Source: WHSM01 sp050701635
GTDB lineage: Bacteria; Actinomycetota; Actinomycetes; Mycobacteriales; Micromonosporaceae
Assembly: GCA_050701635.1 (NCBI GenBank)
Contig: JBOGDF010000145.1
Coordinates: forward strand, 1-12,988
Direction: 5' to 3'
Length of the DNA stretch: 12,988 nucleotides
How positions within the stretch are numbered: the first letter of the stretch is position 1; each line of letters opens with the position of its first letter. Both the position numbers and the translations under genes were made by a program. A model generated the notes under the pieces. The model did no database searches, had not been told where the DNA came from, and saw only the letters and a list, made by a program, of their open reading frames with translations. Shown piece by piece: positions 6,473 to 12,988 of the stretch.

Positions 6473-7827
6473 CGCGTCTCTCCCTCGTCGCTGCTCGGCT
6501 TCGGCTCGGTGCCGGCGTCCGGCTCGGTGGCGGCGTCCGGCTCCGTGACGGCGGTCGGCTCCGTGGTGGTGGTCGGCTCCGTGGTGGTTGGCTCCGCCTC
6601 GGCCGCCGGGGTGGTCTCGGCCGGCTCGACGGGCTGCGACGCGGGGATCACGTCGGTCTCCGGCTCCAGGTCGGGTGGCGGCGCCGTCGCCGGTGACGCG
6701 TCGGGCGGCTCGAGTACGGCCACCCGCGTGCCCTCGCCGTCCGTCTCCGTGCTCTCGGCCGACGTACCGCCGGGCCCCCCGACCGGGGCCGGGGCCGGCT
6801 CGGCGGCGGGCGCCGGCTCGGGTGCGGCGGTGCCGGTCATCCCGGGCACCATCGGCGGAAGGTGCGGCCGGTACGCGTCGTCGACCTGGCGGCGTACCCC
6901 CGGCATCGGCATGGTGTCGGTGAGCTTGAGGAAGACGTTCTCCAGGTCGGGCAGCATCGGGACCAGCTCGGAGACGTACATCCGGCGCTTGGCCAGGGTC
7001 TCGGTGATCCAGGCCGGGTCGGCCAGGTCGGAGACCACCAGGTGGTCGTCGAACCGGCGTACCGGCAGGCCGGCCTCGCCGATCACCTTCGCGGCGCCCA
7101 CCAGGTCGGCCACCTTGACCCGTACGTCGCCCTGGTCGAACCGGGAGAGCACGTCGCTGACCGGGCCGGACACCACCCGGCGCCCGAGCGAGATGATCGA
7201 GACGTGATCGCAGATCTGCTGCACCTCGGACAGGATGTGGCTGGAGAGCAGCACCGTCATGCCGGAGGCGCCGAGCGAGCGCAGCAGGTCCCGGATCTCC
7301 CGGATCCCCGCCGGGTCCAGCCCGTTCGCCGGCTCGTCCAGGATCAGCACGGTGGGCGATTTGAGCAACGCGGTGGCGACGGCGAGCCGCTGCTTCATGC
7401 CGAGGGAGAAGCTCTTCACCCGGTCCTTCGCGCGGTCCCGCAGACCGACGATCTCCAGCACCTCGTCGACCCGCTTGCGCTTCACCCCGCCCGCTGTGGC
7501 GAGCAGCCGCAGCGTACGCCGCGCGGTGAAGTTGCCGAAGAACTGCGGGCTCTCCACCACCGCGCCGACCGTGCCGATCACCTGGGGCAGGGCGTACGGC
7601 ACCGGGTGGCCGAAGATCCGCATCGTGCCGCCGTCGGCGCCGACCAGCCCGAGCAGCGCGCGCAGAGTGGTGGTCTTGCCGGAGCCGTTGGGACCGAGAA
7701 AGCCGTGCACCTCGCCGGGTTGTACGGTCAGGTCCAGCCCGTCCAGCGCCATGCGGGCCTTACCGCGCCGGCGGTAGACCTTGCGTAGACCGGCGATCTC
7801 GATCACCGGGCCGTCGGGTTCACTCAT
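6469..7827 (-). CDS. ABC-2 type transporter ATP-binding protein with long Thr/Glu/Pro-rich tail
   Basis: ATPase subunit of an ABC-2 type exporter, paired with the permease that follows. ATG at 7827 is chosen because a strong GAGGAGA site lies 8 bases upstream on the minus strand. An upstream in-frame ATG at 7938 adds 37 residues of unconserved, Arg-rich sequence without such a site. From 7827 the protein has 452 residues: Walker A 'GPNGSGKTT' (K51), signature 'SLGMKQ' (141-146), Walker B 'LILDEP' (161-166), H-loop H197, and a small C-terminal domain to about 305 ending 'PDLENVFLKLT' (DUF4162-like). Family members normally end there at about 300-320 residues. Here some 120 more follow, low in complexity, rich in Pro, Ala, Thr and Glu, with repeated 'TEP' every six residues. 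The tail is acidic and probably unfolded; its role is unknown. Confidence 0.92.
   Translation of the reverse strand: MSEPDGPVIEIAGLRKVYRRRGKARMALDGLDLTVQPGEVHGFLGPNGSGKTTTLRALLGLVGADGGTMRIFGHPVPYALPQVIGTVGAVVESPQFFGNFTARRTLRLLATAGGVKRKRVDEVLEIVGLRDRAKDRVKSFSLGMKQRLAVATALLKSPTVLILDEPANGLDPAGIREIRDLLRSLGASGMTVLLSSHILSEVQQICDHVSIISLGRRVVSGPVSDVLSRFDQGDVRVKVADLVGAAKVIGEAGLPVRRFDDHLVVSDLADPAWITETLAKRRMYVSELVPMLPDLENVFLKLTDTMPMPGVRRQVDDAYRPHLPPMVPGMTGTAAPEPAPAAEPAPAPVGGPGGTSAESTETDGEGTRVAVLEPPDASPATAPPPDLEPETDVIPASQPVEPAETTPAAEAEPTTTEPTTTTEPTAVTEPDAATEPDAGTEPKPSSDEGETR
6503..6604. repeat. In-gene 18/15-bp repeats encoding the TEP tail
   Basis: Four 18-bp units (6503, 6521, 6539, 6557) and two 15-bp units (6575, 6590) each begin GGCTC(C/G)G on the plus strand. 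On the minus strand they encode the 'xxxTEP' or 'xxAEP' repeats at the C-terminus of the ABC ATPase. The lengths are multiples of three, so copy-number changes keep the frame open. Unit divergence at wobble positions suggests the repeat has been kept for some time. Confidence 0.8.
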
Positions 7828-7931
7828 CCGTACGTCTCCTCGGCTGCCGGGTACGAAGGGCCTCACCCTACGATGCATCCACCAACCCCGTGGGGCCCGG
7901 TGCCGCGCCGGTCGTTGCACGTGCTCGAAGA

Positions 7932-7960
7932 TTGACACGAGTCCGGCGACGCGTTATGTG
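7932..7960 (+). promoter_or_regulatory. Candidate sigma-70-type promoter for the stand-alone ABC ATPase
   Basis: A perfect -35 TTGACA (7932-7937) is followed by a 17-base spacer and TATGTG (7955-7960). Transcription would start near 7967, about 50 bases before the GTG at 8017. The -10 is only a partial match, and experimental support is lacking. On the other strand, TAGGGT (plus-strand 7865-7870) could be a -10 for the divergent operon, but I find no matching -35. Confidence 0.45.
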
Positions 7961-8016
7961 ATGGCGACCAGATTCGGGGTAGGAAACATCGACTCCGGTC
8001 ATGATTGGATAGGCGG

Positions 8017-8841
8017 GTGCCGCACGTGGGACGACACAGGTCGCGTACCGACCTGCATCCCGATGTGGTGATCGGGCTGCAGGGCGTCACGGTCACCCGA
8101 AGCGGCTCCCACCTGCTCCGCTCCGTCGACTGGCAGGTCGAGCTGGACGAGCGCTGGGTGGTGCTCGGCCCCAACGGTGCTGGCAAGACGACGCTGCTCA
8201 ACATCGCCGCCGCCCGGATGCATCCCACGAAGGGCAAGGCTCACCTGCTGGGGGAGCGGCTCGGGCGTACCGCGGTGGCGGAGCTGCGTACCCGGATCGG
8301 GCTGTCGAGCATGGCGATGGCCGACCGGATCCCGGCCGAGGAGACGGTGCAGAACGTGGTCGTCACCTCCGCCTGGGACGTGGTCGGCCGGTTCCGTGAG
8401 GCGTACGACGCCGTCGACGAGGTACGCGCCCGGGTGCTGCTCGAGCAGCTCGGCGTGGTGCACCTGGCCGACCGGACGTACGGCACCTTGTCCGAGGGCG
8501 AGCGGAAGCGGGTGCAGATCGCCCGCGCCCTGATGTCCGACCCGGAGCTGCTGCTGCTCGACGAGCCGGCGGCCGGGCTGGATCTGGGCGGGCGGGAGGC
8601 GCTGATGCAGCGGCTCACCGAGCTGGCGTACGACCCGGACGCGCCCGCGATGGCGCTGGTGGCGCACCACGTCGAGGAGATTCCGCCCGGGTTCTCGCAC
8701 GCGCTGCTGCTGCGGGAAGGCTCCGTGGTCGCGCAGGGGCTGGCGTACGAGACGATCACCAGCGAAAACCTCTCCAAGACCTTCGGTATGCCGCTCGCGC
8801 TGGAGCGCCACGGCGACCGCTACTACGCCCGCGCCGGCTGA
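8017..8841 (+). CDS. Stand-alone ABC transporter ATP-binding protein (YlmA/Rv3041c-like)
   Basis: Single ABC ATPase domain of 274 residues with no permease next to it. Walker A is 'GPNGAGKTT' (51-59, K57). The signature is 'LSEGERKR' (158-165), a variant of LSGGQ found in the YlmA/ModF-like and Mycobacterium Rv3041c-like groups. Walker B is 'LLLLDEP' with D182/E183. The H-loop lies in 'LVAHHVEEIP'. I recognise the gene type from those orphan ATPases, whose transport partner and substrate are generally unknown. GTG at 8017 is preferred over TTG at 8005 because GTG is the commoner start and GGATAGG lies just before it, though the spacing to the start is short. The ATPase is divergent from the ABC-2 operon, and the shared 189-base upstream region could carry promoters for both. 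The protein may regulate translation or work with a distant membrane subunit. Confidence 0.85.
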   Translation: MPHVGRHRSRTDLHPDVVIGLQGVTVTRSGSHLLRSVDWQVELDERWVVLGPNGAGKTTLLNIAAARMHPTKGKAHLLGERLGRTAVAELRTRIGLSSMAMADRIPAEETVQNVVVTSAWDVVGRFREAYDAVDEVRARVLLEQLGVVHLADRTYGTLSEGERKRVQIARALMSDPELLLLDEPAAGLDLGGREALMQRLTELAYDPDAPAMALVAHHVEEIPPGFSHALLLREGSVVAQGLAYETITSENLSKTFGMPLALERHGDRYYARAG

Positions 8842-8901
8842 GCGCTGCCTTCTCCCCAGCGGCGGGGACGGGCATTGGGGTAGTAGGTCGGGATTTGGGT
8901 G

Positions 8902-8930
8902 TTGACCTCGGGTTCCAGGCTGAGTAGCTT
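8902..8930 (+). promoter_or_regulatory. Candidate promoter of the chitinase gene
   Basis: TTGACC (8902-8907), a 17-base spacer and TAGCTT (8925-8930) form a good sigma-70-type promoter 60 bases before the chitinase ATG. The expected start of transcription, near 8937, falls inside the palindrome described next. Confidence 0.6.
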
Positions 8931-8935
8931 GCCAA

Positions 8936-8957
8936 TAGTAAAGAAACTTCCCTAATA
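8936..8957. promoter_or_regulatory. Imperfect palindrome over the chitinase transcription start, operator candidate
   Basis: The AT-rich stretch TAGTAAAGAAACTTCCCTAATA is roughly symmetric, with 7 of 11 base pairs matched around its centre. It is unusual in this GC-rich setting. Bases 8939-8955 match TTAGGAAACTTTCCTAA, a perfect palindrome, at 14 of 17 positions. I recall similar palindromes before secreted carbohydrase genes in actinomycetes but cannot verify that here. Its position just after the -10 fits a repressor site controlling chitinase expression by substrate. Confidence 0.45.
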
Positions 8958-8990
8958 GCTCTGGGCTGTCGAATCCTGGGGAGGCCGACA

Positions 8991-10802
8991 ATGCGAGCCC
9001 TGACGAAAATCCTGCTCACCTCGGTCCTGCTGTCACCGCTGCTGGTGGTCGGGTCGTCGCTGGCGTACGGCCAGGTGGCCGTGCCGGTACGGGTCAACGC
9101 CAACGGCACCGGCCTCTCCGACGCGGGCGGCAACGCCTGGTCGGGCGACCGCGCGTACACCTCGGGGAATTGGGGTTACGACACCCGCTACGGCAGCGGG
9201 TCGACCACCACCGCCATCGCCGGGACCACCGACGACGCGCTCTACCAGAGCTACAACCTGTTCCACAACGGCACCGGCTACAAGTTCGACGTCGCCAACG
9301 GCACGTACCAGGTGAAGCTGAAGATGATGGAGGACTGGGCGACCGCCGCCGGTCACCGGACCTTCGACGTGAAGATCGAAGCCAGCACGGTGCTGACCCG
9401 CTTCGACATCTTCGCCAGCTGCGGCAAGTACACCGCCTGCGACCGTACGTTCACCGCGTTGGTCACCGACGGGCAGCTCAACGTCGGCTTCACCATGAAC
9501 GGCGGCGCCAACTACGGCACCGTCTCCGCGATCGAGGTCACCGGCGGCACCGGCGGCCCTGGCCCGACTCCGACGGCAAGCCCGACCACCAGCCCTACGG
9601 CGAGTCCGACGCCGACCGCCAGCCCAACTACGAGCCCGACCGCCAGCCCGACGCCGAGCCCGACCGGCCCGCCGCCGGGACCGGCCGGTAGCAAGGTGCT
9701 CGGCTACTACACCGAGTGGGGCGTCTACCAGCGCAACTACCACGTGAAGAACGTCGACACGTCCGGCTCGGCGGCGAAGCTGACCCACATCAACTACGCG
9801 TTCGGCAACGTGCAGAACGGGCAGTGCACGATCGGCGACAGCTACGCGGCGTATGACAAGTTCTACGACGCGGCGTCCAGTGTGGACGGTGTCTCCGACA
9901 CCTGGGACGCGGGCGCGCTGCGCGGCAACTTCAACCAGCTGCGGAAGCTGAAGAAGAAGCACCCGAACCTCAAGGTGCTGTGGTCGTTCGGTGGCTGGAC
10001 CTGGTCCGGCGGCTTCGGTCAGGCGGCGCAGAACCCGGCGGCGTTCGCCGAATCCTGCTACCGGCTGGTCGAGGACCCGCGCTGGGCGGACGTGTTCGAC
10101 GGCATCGACATCGACTGGGAATACCCCAACGCGTGCGGCCTGCAGTGCGACACCAGCGGGTTCGCGGCGTACCGGAATCTAATGTCGGCGCTGCGCACCC
10201 GGTTCGGCAGCGGCAACCTGGTGACCGCGGCGATCACCGCCGACGCCACCAGCGGCGGCAAGATCGACGCGGCTGACTACGGCGGCGCGGCGGCGTACGT
10301 GAACTGGTACAACGTGATGACGTACGACTTCTTCGGCGCCTGGGACGCCGACGGCCCGACCGCCCCGCACTCCCCGCTGACCAGCTACAACGGCATCCCG
10401 ATCGCCGAGTTCCACTCCTCGGCGGCGATCGCGAAGCTGAAGGGCAAGGGGATCTCCGGATCGAAGCTGCTGCTCGGCATCGGCTTCTACGGCCGGGGCT
10501 GGACCGGGGTCAGCCAGTCGGCACCGGGCGGCTCGGCGACCGGCCCCGCGCCGGGCACGTACGAGCAGGGGATCGAGGACTACAAGGTGCTCAAGACCCG
10601 CTGCCCGGCCACCGGCACCGTCGGAGGCACCGCGTACGCCTTCTGCGGCGGCCAGTGGTGGAGCTACGACACCCCGTCGACGATCGGCGGCAAGATGACG
10701 TACGCCAGGAACCAGGGTCTCGGCGGCGGCTTCTTCTGGGAGCTGTCCGGTGACACCGGCAACGGTGAGTTGATCACCGCGATGCGCAACGGCCTGGGCT
10801 AG
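8991..10802 (+). CDS. Secreted chitinase: malectin-like module, Pro/Thr linker, GH18
   Basis: Exported endo-acting enzyme expected to cleave beta-1,4-GlcNAc bonds in chitin. ATG at 8991 has a strong GGGGAGG site 7 bases before it. Residues 1 to about 25-30 are a signal peptide (positive 'MRALTK', hydrophobic core, 'SSLAYG' cleavage region). Residues about 31-186 resemble a malectin-like carbohydrate-binding module (CBM57 type), with 'VRVNANGTGLSD' at the start and 'GTYQVKLKMMEDW' inside. A Pro/Thr/Ser/Ala linker (187-233) contains a perfect 14-residue repeat in duplicate. GH18 spans about 234-603, starting 'KVLGYYTEWG', with 'VLWSFGGWTWS' and the catalytic 'DGIDIDWEYP' (D370, D373, D375, proton donor E377), then 'YNVMTYDFFGAWD' and a closing 'GGGFFWELSGD'. 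All catalytic residues are present. The gene has its own promoter and a terminator-like hairpin, so it may be monocistronic, or partly read through into the next secreted-protein gene. Confidence 0.93.
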   Translation: MRALTKILLTSVLLSPLLVVGSSLAYGQVAVPVRVNANGTGLSDAGGNAWSGDRAYTSGNWGYDTRYGSGSTTTAIAGTTDDALYQSYNLFHNGTGYKFDVANGTYQVKLKMMEDWATAAGHRTFDVKIEASTVLTRFDIFASCGKYTACDRTFTALVTDGQLNVGFTMNGGANYGTVSAIEVTGGTGGPGPTPTASPTTSPTASPTPTASPTTSPTASPTPSPTGPPPGPAGSKVLGYYTEWGVYQRNYHVKNVDTSGSAAKLTHINYAFGNVQNGQCTIGDSYAAYDKFYDAASSVDGVSDTWDAGALRGNFNQLRKLKKKHPNLKVLWSFGGWTWSGGFGQAAQNPAAFAESCYRLVEDPRWADVFDGIDIDWEYPNACGLQCDTSGFAAYRNLMSALRTRFGSGNLVTAAITADATSGGKIDAADYGGAAAYVNWYNVMTYDFFGAWDADGPTAPHSPLTSYNGIPIAEFHSSAAIAKLKGKGISGSKLLLGIGFYGRGWTGVSQSAPGGSATGPAPGTYEQGIEDYKVLKTRCPATGTVGGTAYAFCGGQWWSYDTPSTIGGKMTYARNQGLGGGFFWELSGDTGNGELITAMRNGLG

Positions 10803-10845
10803 CGAGGTTTTCAGGTCGCAGTAGCAAGCCCTCTGTCCCCCCCAA

Positions 10846-10893
10846 GGGACCGGGATCACGAGTCACACCCGAGCCGCTCGTGATCCCGGTCCC
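10846..10893. terminator. Perfect 16-bp-stem hairpin after the chitinase gene
   Basis: GGGACCGGGATCACGA (10846-10861) pairs perfectly with 10878-10893 around a 16-base loop. It begins 43 bases after the chitinase stop. No T-run follows, but actinomycete terminators often lack one. The right arm ends 11 bases before the ribosome-binding site (GGAGGA, 10905-10910) of the next gene, so it also lies in that gene's leader. There it could act as an attenuator or RNA-stability element if the two genes are co-transcribed. Confidence 0.75.
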
Positions 10894-10918
10894 GCCCCTG
10901 ACACGGAGGAGATCGGCG

Positions 10919-12889
10919 ATGAGGCTTCCGATCGCCCTGTCCGGATTGGTGATCGCGACCGCGGTGCTGGTGCCCGGCGCGCAGGCGGAGACCGCGGCGG
11001 TGTCGTACGCCAGGAGCACCGTCGAGTTGGCCAGCGCGAGCAGCCACGACGGCAACCTGCCCCGGTACGCCATCGACAGCAACCAGAGCACCCGCTGGTC
11101 GGCCAGCGGGGACGGCCAGTGGCTCCGGCTCGACCTCGGGATGTCGCAGCAGGTCGGGCTGGTGAAGCTGGCGTTCTACAACGGGGCGTCCCGGCAGGCT
11201 CGCTTCGAGCTGCAGGTCTCCAGCGACAACACCACCTGGCGCACCGTCTACTCCGGACAGAGCAGCGGCACCACCGCGGCGCTGGAGACCTTCGACATCG
11301 CCGACACCTCGGCGCGGTACGTCCGCTACCTGGGCCACGGCAACTCGGTCAACAGCTGGAACAGCCTGACCGAGGCCGAGGTGCACGTGGTCGCCGGCAC
11401 CAGCGCGCGGCTCGCGCTCGGCGCGGACGGCAAGCTGGTCTACACGCCGTACTCCAACGGCGATGTGATCCCGGACTTCTCCCGTGCGGGTTACCGCGGC
11501 GGTGGGGTGGCGCTGCCGAACGTGGCGACGAAGCGGACCGTCTCACCGGTCTCCGGCGACGACGGCGCCAGCATCCAGTCCGCGATCGACGCGGTCAGCG
11601 CGCTCACTCCGGACGCGTCCGGATTCCGCGGCGCGGTGCAGCTGAACGCGGGCACGTACGAGGTTTCGGGCAGCCTGACGATCCGTACCAGCGGAGTGGT
11701 GTTACAGGGTGCTGGCGAGGGCACCATCGTCCGCGCCACCGGGACCGCGGTGCGCACTCTGATCAACGTCACCGGCTCCGGCAGCCGCAGCGAGGTCTCC
11801 GGCACCCGCAAGTCCGTGACCAGCTCTTATACACCGGTCGGCGCGCGCACCCTGCCGGTCTCCGACGGCTCCGGCTTCCGGGTCGGGGACCAGGTGGTGG
11901 TGGTACGCACGCCCAACCAGGAATGGATCGACGCCCTCGGCATGGACTCCTGCACCTCGCGCGGCACCTCGTACGACACGTCCGATGTGGACGGATCGAC
12001 CTGCCTGTCGGGCACGGTGTGGACGCCGAGCTCCCGTACCGTCCACCACGAGCGGACCGTCACCGCGGTCAGCGGCAACCAGGTCACCGTCGACTCGCCG
12101 CTGGTGCAGCCGCTGGAGTCCCGGTTCGGCGGGGGCGCGGTGTACAAGTACACGTTCGCCGGGCGGATCGCGAACGCCGGCGTGGAGTACCTACGGGTGG
12201 AGTCGGCGTACACCTCGGACACCGACGAAGCGCACGCGGACTGGGCGGTGAGGTTCGCCGCGGTGCGGGACGGGTGGGTCCGCAACGTCTCGTCGCGGTT
12301 CTTCACCCAGGGCACGTTCCACGGCCAGGGCGGGTCGTCGTACCTCACGGTCACCGACAGCGCGTCGACCGACCACCGGTCCCAGGTCACCGGGGGCCGG
12401 CGGTACCCGTTCAGCTTGGATGGCGCTGCTCACGTACTACTGATGCGGTTGTACGCCGCCAGCGGCCGCCACGACTTCGTGACCGGCGCGAACTCCCCGG
12501 GTCCGAACGTGTTCCTGGACAGCCGGGCCGAGGATTCCCGCTCCGAGCTGGGGCCGCACCACCGGTGGGGGACCGGCACGCTGTTCGACAACGTCGTACA
12601 CAACAGCGCCGGCGGCGGCCAGATCACCGGGGCCTACAACCGCGGCAACTCCGGCACCGGACACGGCTGGTCCGGGGCGTACCAGGTGTTCTACAACAGT
12701 CTCGGCGACAAGTACCGGATCTCCAGCCCGCCGTACTCCCGCAACTGGTCGATCGGCTGCCGCGGCACCGTCCGCGAAGGCACCGGCGAGTACGACGCGT
12801 ACGGCGGCCCGGTCGGCCCCTGGAGCCTCTACCTGCAACAACTCCGCGACCGTCTCGGGGAGGGTGCACTCCGCAACATCGGTTACTGA
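10919..12889 (+). CDS. Secreted discoidin (F5/8C) plus right-handed beta-helix protein, substrate unknown
   Basis: ATG at 10919 is chosen because GGAGGA lies 8 bases upstream and a clean signal peptide follows: 'MRLPIALSG', hydrophobic core, and cleavage after 'PGAQA' at residue 23. An earlier in-frame GTG at 10880 would start inside the hairpin. The mature part of the 656-residue protein begins with an F5/8 type C (discoidin, CBM32-like) domain, about 28-158 ('NLPRYAIDSNQSTRWSASGD', 'GLVKLAFYNG'). A right-handed beta-helix of the pectate-lyase-like fold follows from about 175. It opens with 'SGDDGASIQSAIDAV' and 'GTYEVSGSLTI', and later contains conserved-looking 'GRHDFVTG' (H518, D519) and 'GPHHRWGTG' (H547, H548, R549, W550). 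Such folds usually house polysaccharide lyases or hydrolases, and those His/Asp/Arg clusters are candidate active-site residues. I cannot assign a substrate. It lies directly behind the chitinase, which suggests joint attack on an outside polymer. It ends with an intact stop. Confidence 0.85.
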   Translation: MRLPIALSGLVIATAVLVPGAQAETAAVSYARSTVELASASSHDGNLPRYAIDSNQSTRWSASGDGQWLRLDLGMSQQVGLVKLAFYNGASRQARFELQVSSDNTTWRTVYSGQSSGTTAALETFDIADTSARYVRYLGHGNSVNSWNSLTEAEVHVVAGTSARLALGADGKLVYTPYSNGDVIPDFSRAGYRGGGVALPNVATKRTVSPVSGDDGASIQSAIDAVSALTPDASGFRGAVQLNAGTYEVSGSLTIRTSGVVLQGAGEGTIVRATGTAVRTLINVTGSGSRSEVSGTRKSVTSSYTPVGARTLPVSDGSGFRVGDQVVVVRTPNQEWIDALGMDSCTSRGTSYDTSDVDGSTCLSGTVWTPSSRTVHHERTVTAVSGNQVTVDSPLVQPLESRFGGGAVYKYTFAGRIANAGVEYLRVESAYTSDTDEAHADWAVRFAAVRDGWVRNVSSRFFTQGTFHGQGGSSYLTVTDSASTDHRSQVTGGRRYPFSLDGAAHVLLMRLYAASGRHDFVTGANSPGPNVFLDSRAEDSRSELGPHHRWGTGTLFDNVVHNSAGGGQITGAYNRGNSGTGHGWSGAYQVFYNSLGDKYRISSPPYSRNWSIGCRGTVREGTGEYDAYGGPVGPWSLYLQQLRDRLGEGALRNIGY

Positions 12890-12895
12890 GCGGGC

Positions 12896-12961
12896 CCTTC
12901 CATGATCATGGGCACCTTCATGCAGTCATGACTACATGGCGGGCCCCATGATCATGGAAGG
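12896..12961. repeat. 66-bp nested palindrome downstream of the beta-helix gene
   Basis: Outer arms 12896-12912 and 12945-12961 are perfect 17-bp reverse complements (CCTTCCATGATCATGGG). The centre, 12920-12937 (ATGCAGTCATGACTACAT), is a second near-perfect palindrome with exactly the same midpoint (12928.5). Seven-base unpaired stretches separate the two levels. Each outer arm itself contains the self-complementary CATGATCATG. It starts 6 bases after the stop codon, so it may act as a terminator. The layered symmetry suggests a dispersed palindromic element. Confidence 0.88.
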
Positions 12962-12964
12962 CGC

Positions 12965-12988
12965 GGGTGGGTGCGGGGTGGGTGCGGG
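12965..12988 (+). repeat. G-rich 11-bp tandem repeat, cut by the window edge
   Basis: GGGTGGGTGCG occurs twice head to tail (12965-12975 and 12976-12986), and the next copy begins at the last two bases. Runs of three or four G separated by one to three bases could form a G-quadruplex on the plus strand. The full extent is outside the window. Confidence 0.7.

Noticed and set aside
5387..7207. 606-codon plus-strand frame crossing three minus-strand genes
   Set aside because: It spans the boundaries of clear genes, lacks motifs, and includes the mirror image of the TEP repeats as a low-complexity Val/Gly/Ser stretch.
7828..7938. Upstream ATG at 7938 as start of the ABC-2 ATPase
   Set aside because: The extra 37 residues are Arg-rich and unlike the family, and a strong GAGGAGA site precedes the ATG at 7827.
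8853..8868. Short hairpin (TCCCC/GGGGA) after the stand-alone ABC ATPase as a terminator
   Set aside because: A five-base-pair stem is expected by chance at this GC content.
10880..10918. GTG at 10880 as start of the beta-helix protein
   Set aside because: It would start inside the right arm of the hairpin and put 13 residues before a normal signal peptide; GGAGGA precedes the ATG at 10919.
11119..12951. 610-codon plus-strand frame overlapping the beta-helix gene
   Set aside because: Arg/Gly/Ala-rich shadow; the annotated frame has the signal peptide, the ribosome-binding site and the domains.

Overview
The window is high-GC DNA with strong G/C preference at third codon positions, GTG starts and frequent 'cgtac' motifs. 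Together with the gene families this points to a filamentous actinomycete. I infer the Micromonosporaceae (Micromonospora and relatives) from sequence style; no marker gene is present to prove it.

Layout. (1) 1-294: C-terminal end of a ROK-family regulator or kinase, running in from the left edge. (2) 307-2856 (+): a glucan/glycogen phosphorylase of the short bacterial type (glgP). (3) 2857-3426: a region with no intact gene. It holds a C4A2-rich tandem repeat, a perfect 24-bp-arm palindrome, a short direct repeat, a possible minus-strand gene remnant and the C-terminal half of a VapC-type PIN toxin. (4) 3427-7827 (-): a tight three-gene run of ABC-2 type ATPase, ABC-2 type permease and glycogen debranching enzyme (glgX). 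The ATPase has an unusual Thr/Glu/Pro-repeat tail. (5) 8017-8841 (+): a stand-alone ABC ATPase of the YlmA/Rv3041c sort, divergent from the operon. (6) 8991-10802 (+): a secreted GH18 chitinase with an N-terminal malectin-like module, behind a recognisable promoter with a palindromic operator candidate. (7) 10919-12889 (+): a secreted protein with a discoidin (F5/8 type C) module and a right-handed beta-helix of unknown substrate. (8) 12890-12988: a 66-bp nested palindrome and a G-rich 11-bp repeat cut by the window edge.

How the genes work together. GlgP and GlgX are the two halves of glycogen breakdown: phosphorolysis of outer chains, then removal of the stubs. Here they are convergent rather than co-transcribed, with decayed DNA between them, and glgX is wired to an ABC transporter operon. 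The right third is a polysaccharide-attack segment. It has two exported, modular, carbohydrate-binding proteins in tandem, separated by a long perfect hairpin that could terminate the first or control the second.

I see no rRNA, tRNA, CRISPR array or complete insertion sequence. The best candidates for something undescribed are the beta-helix enzyme, the extended palindromes with G-quadruplex-prone repeats, and the repetitive tail on a cytoplasmic ABC ATPase.
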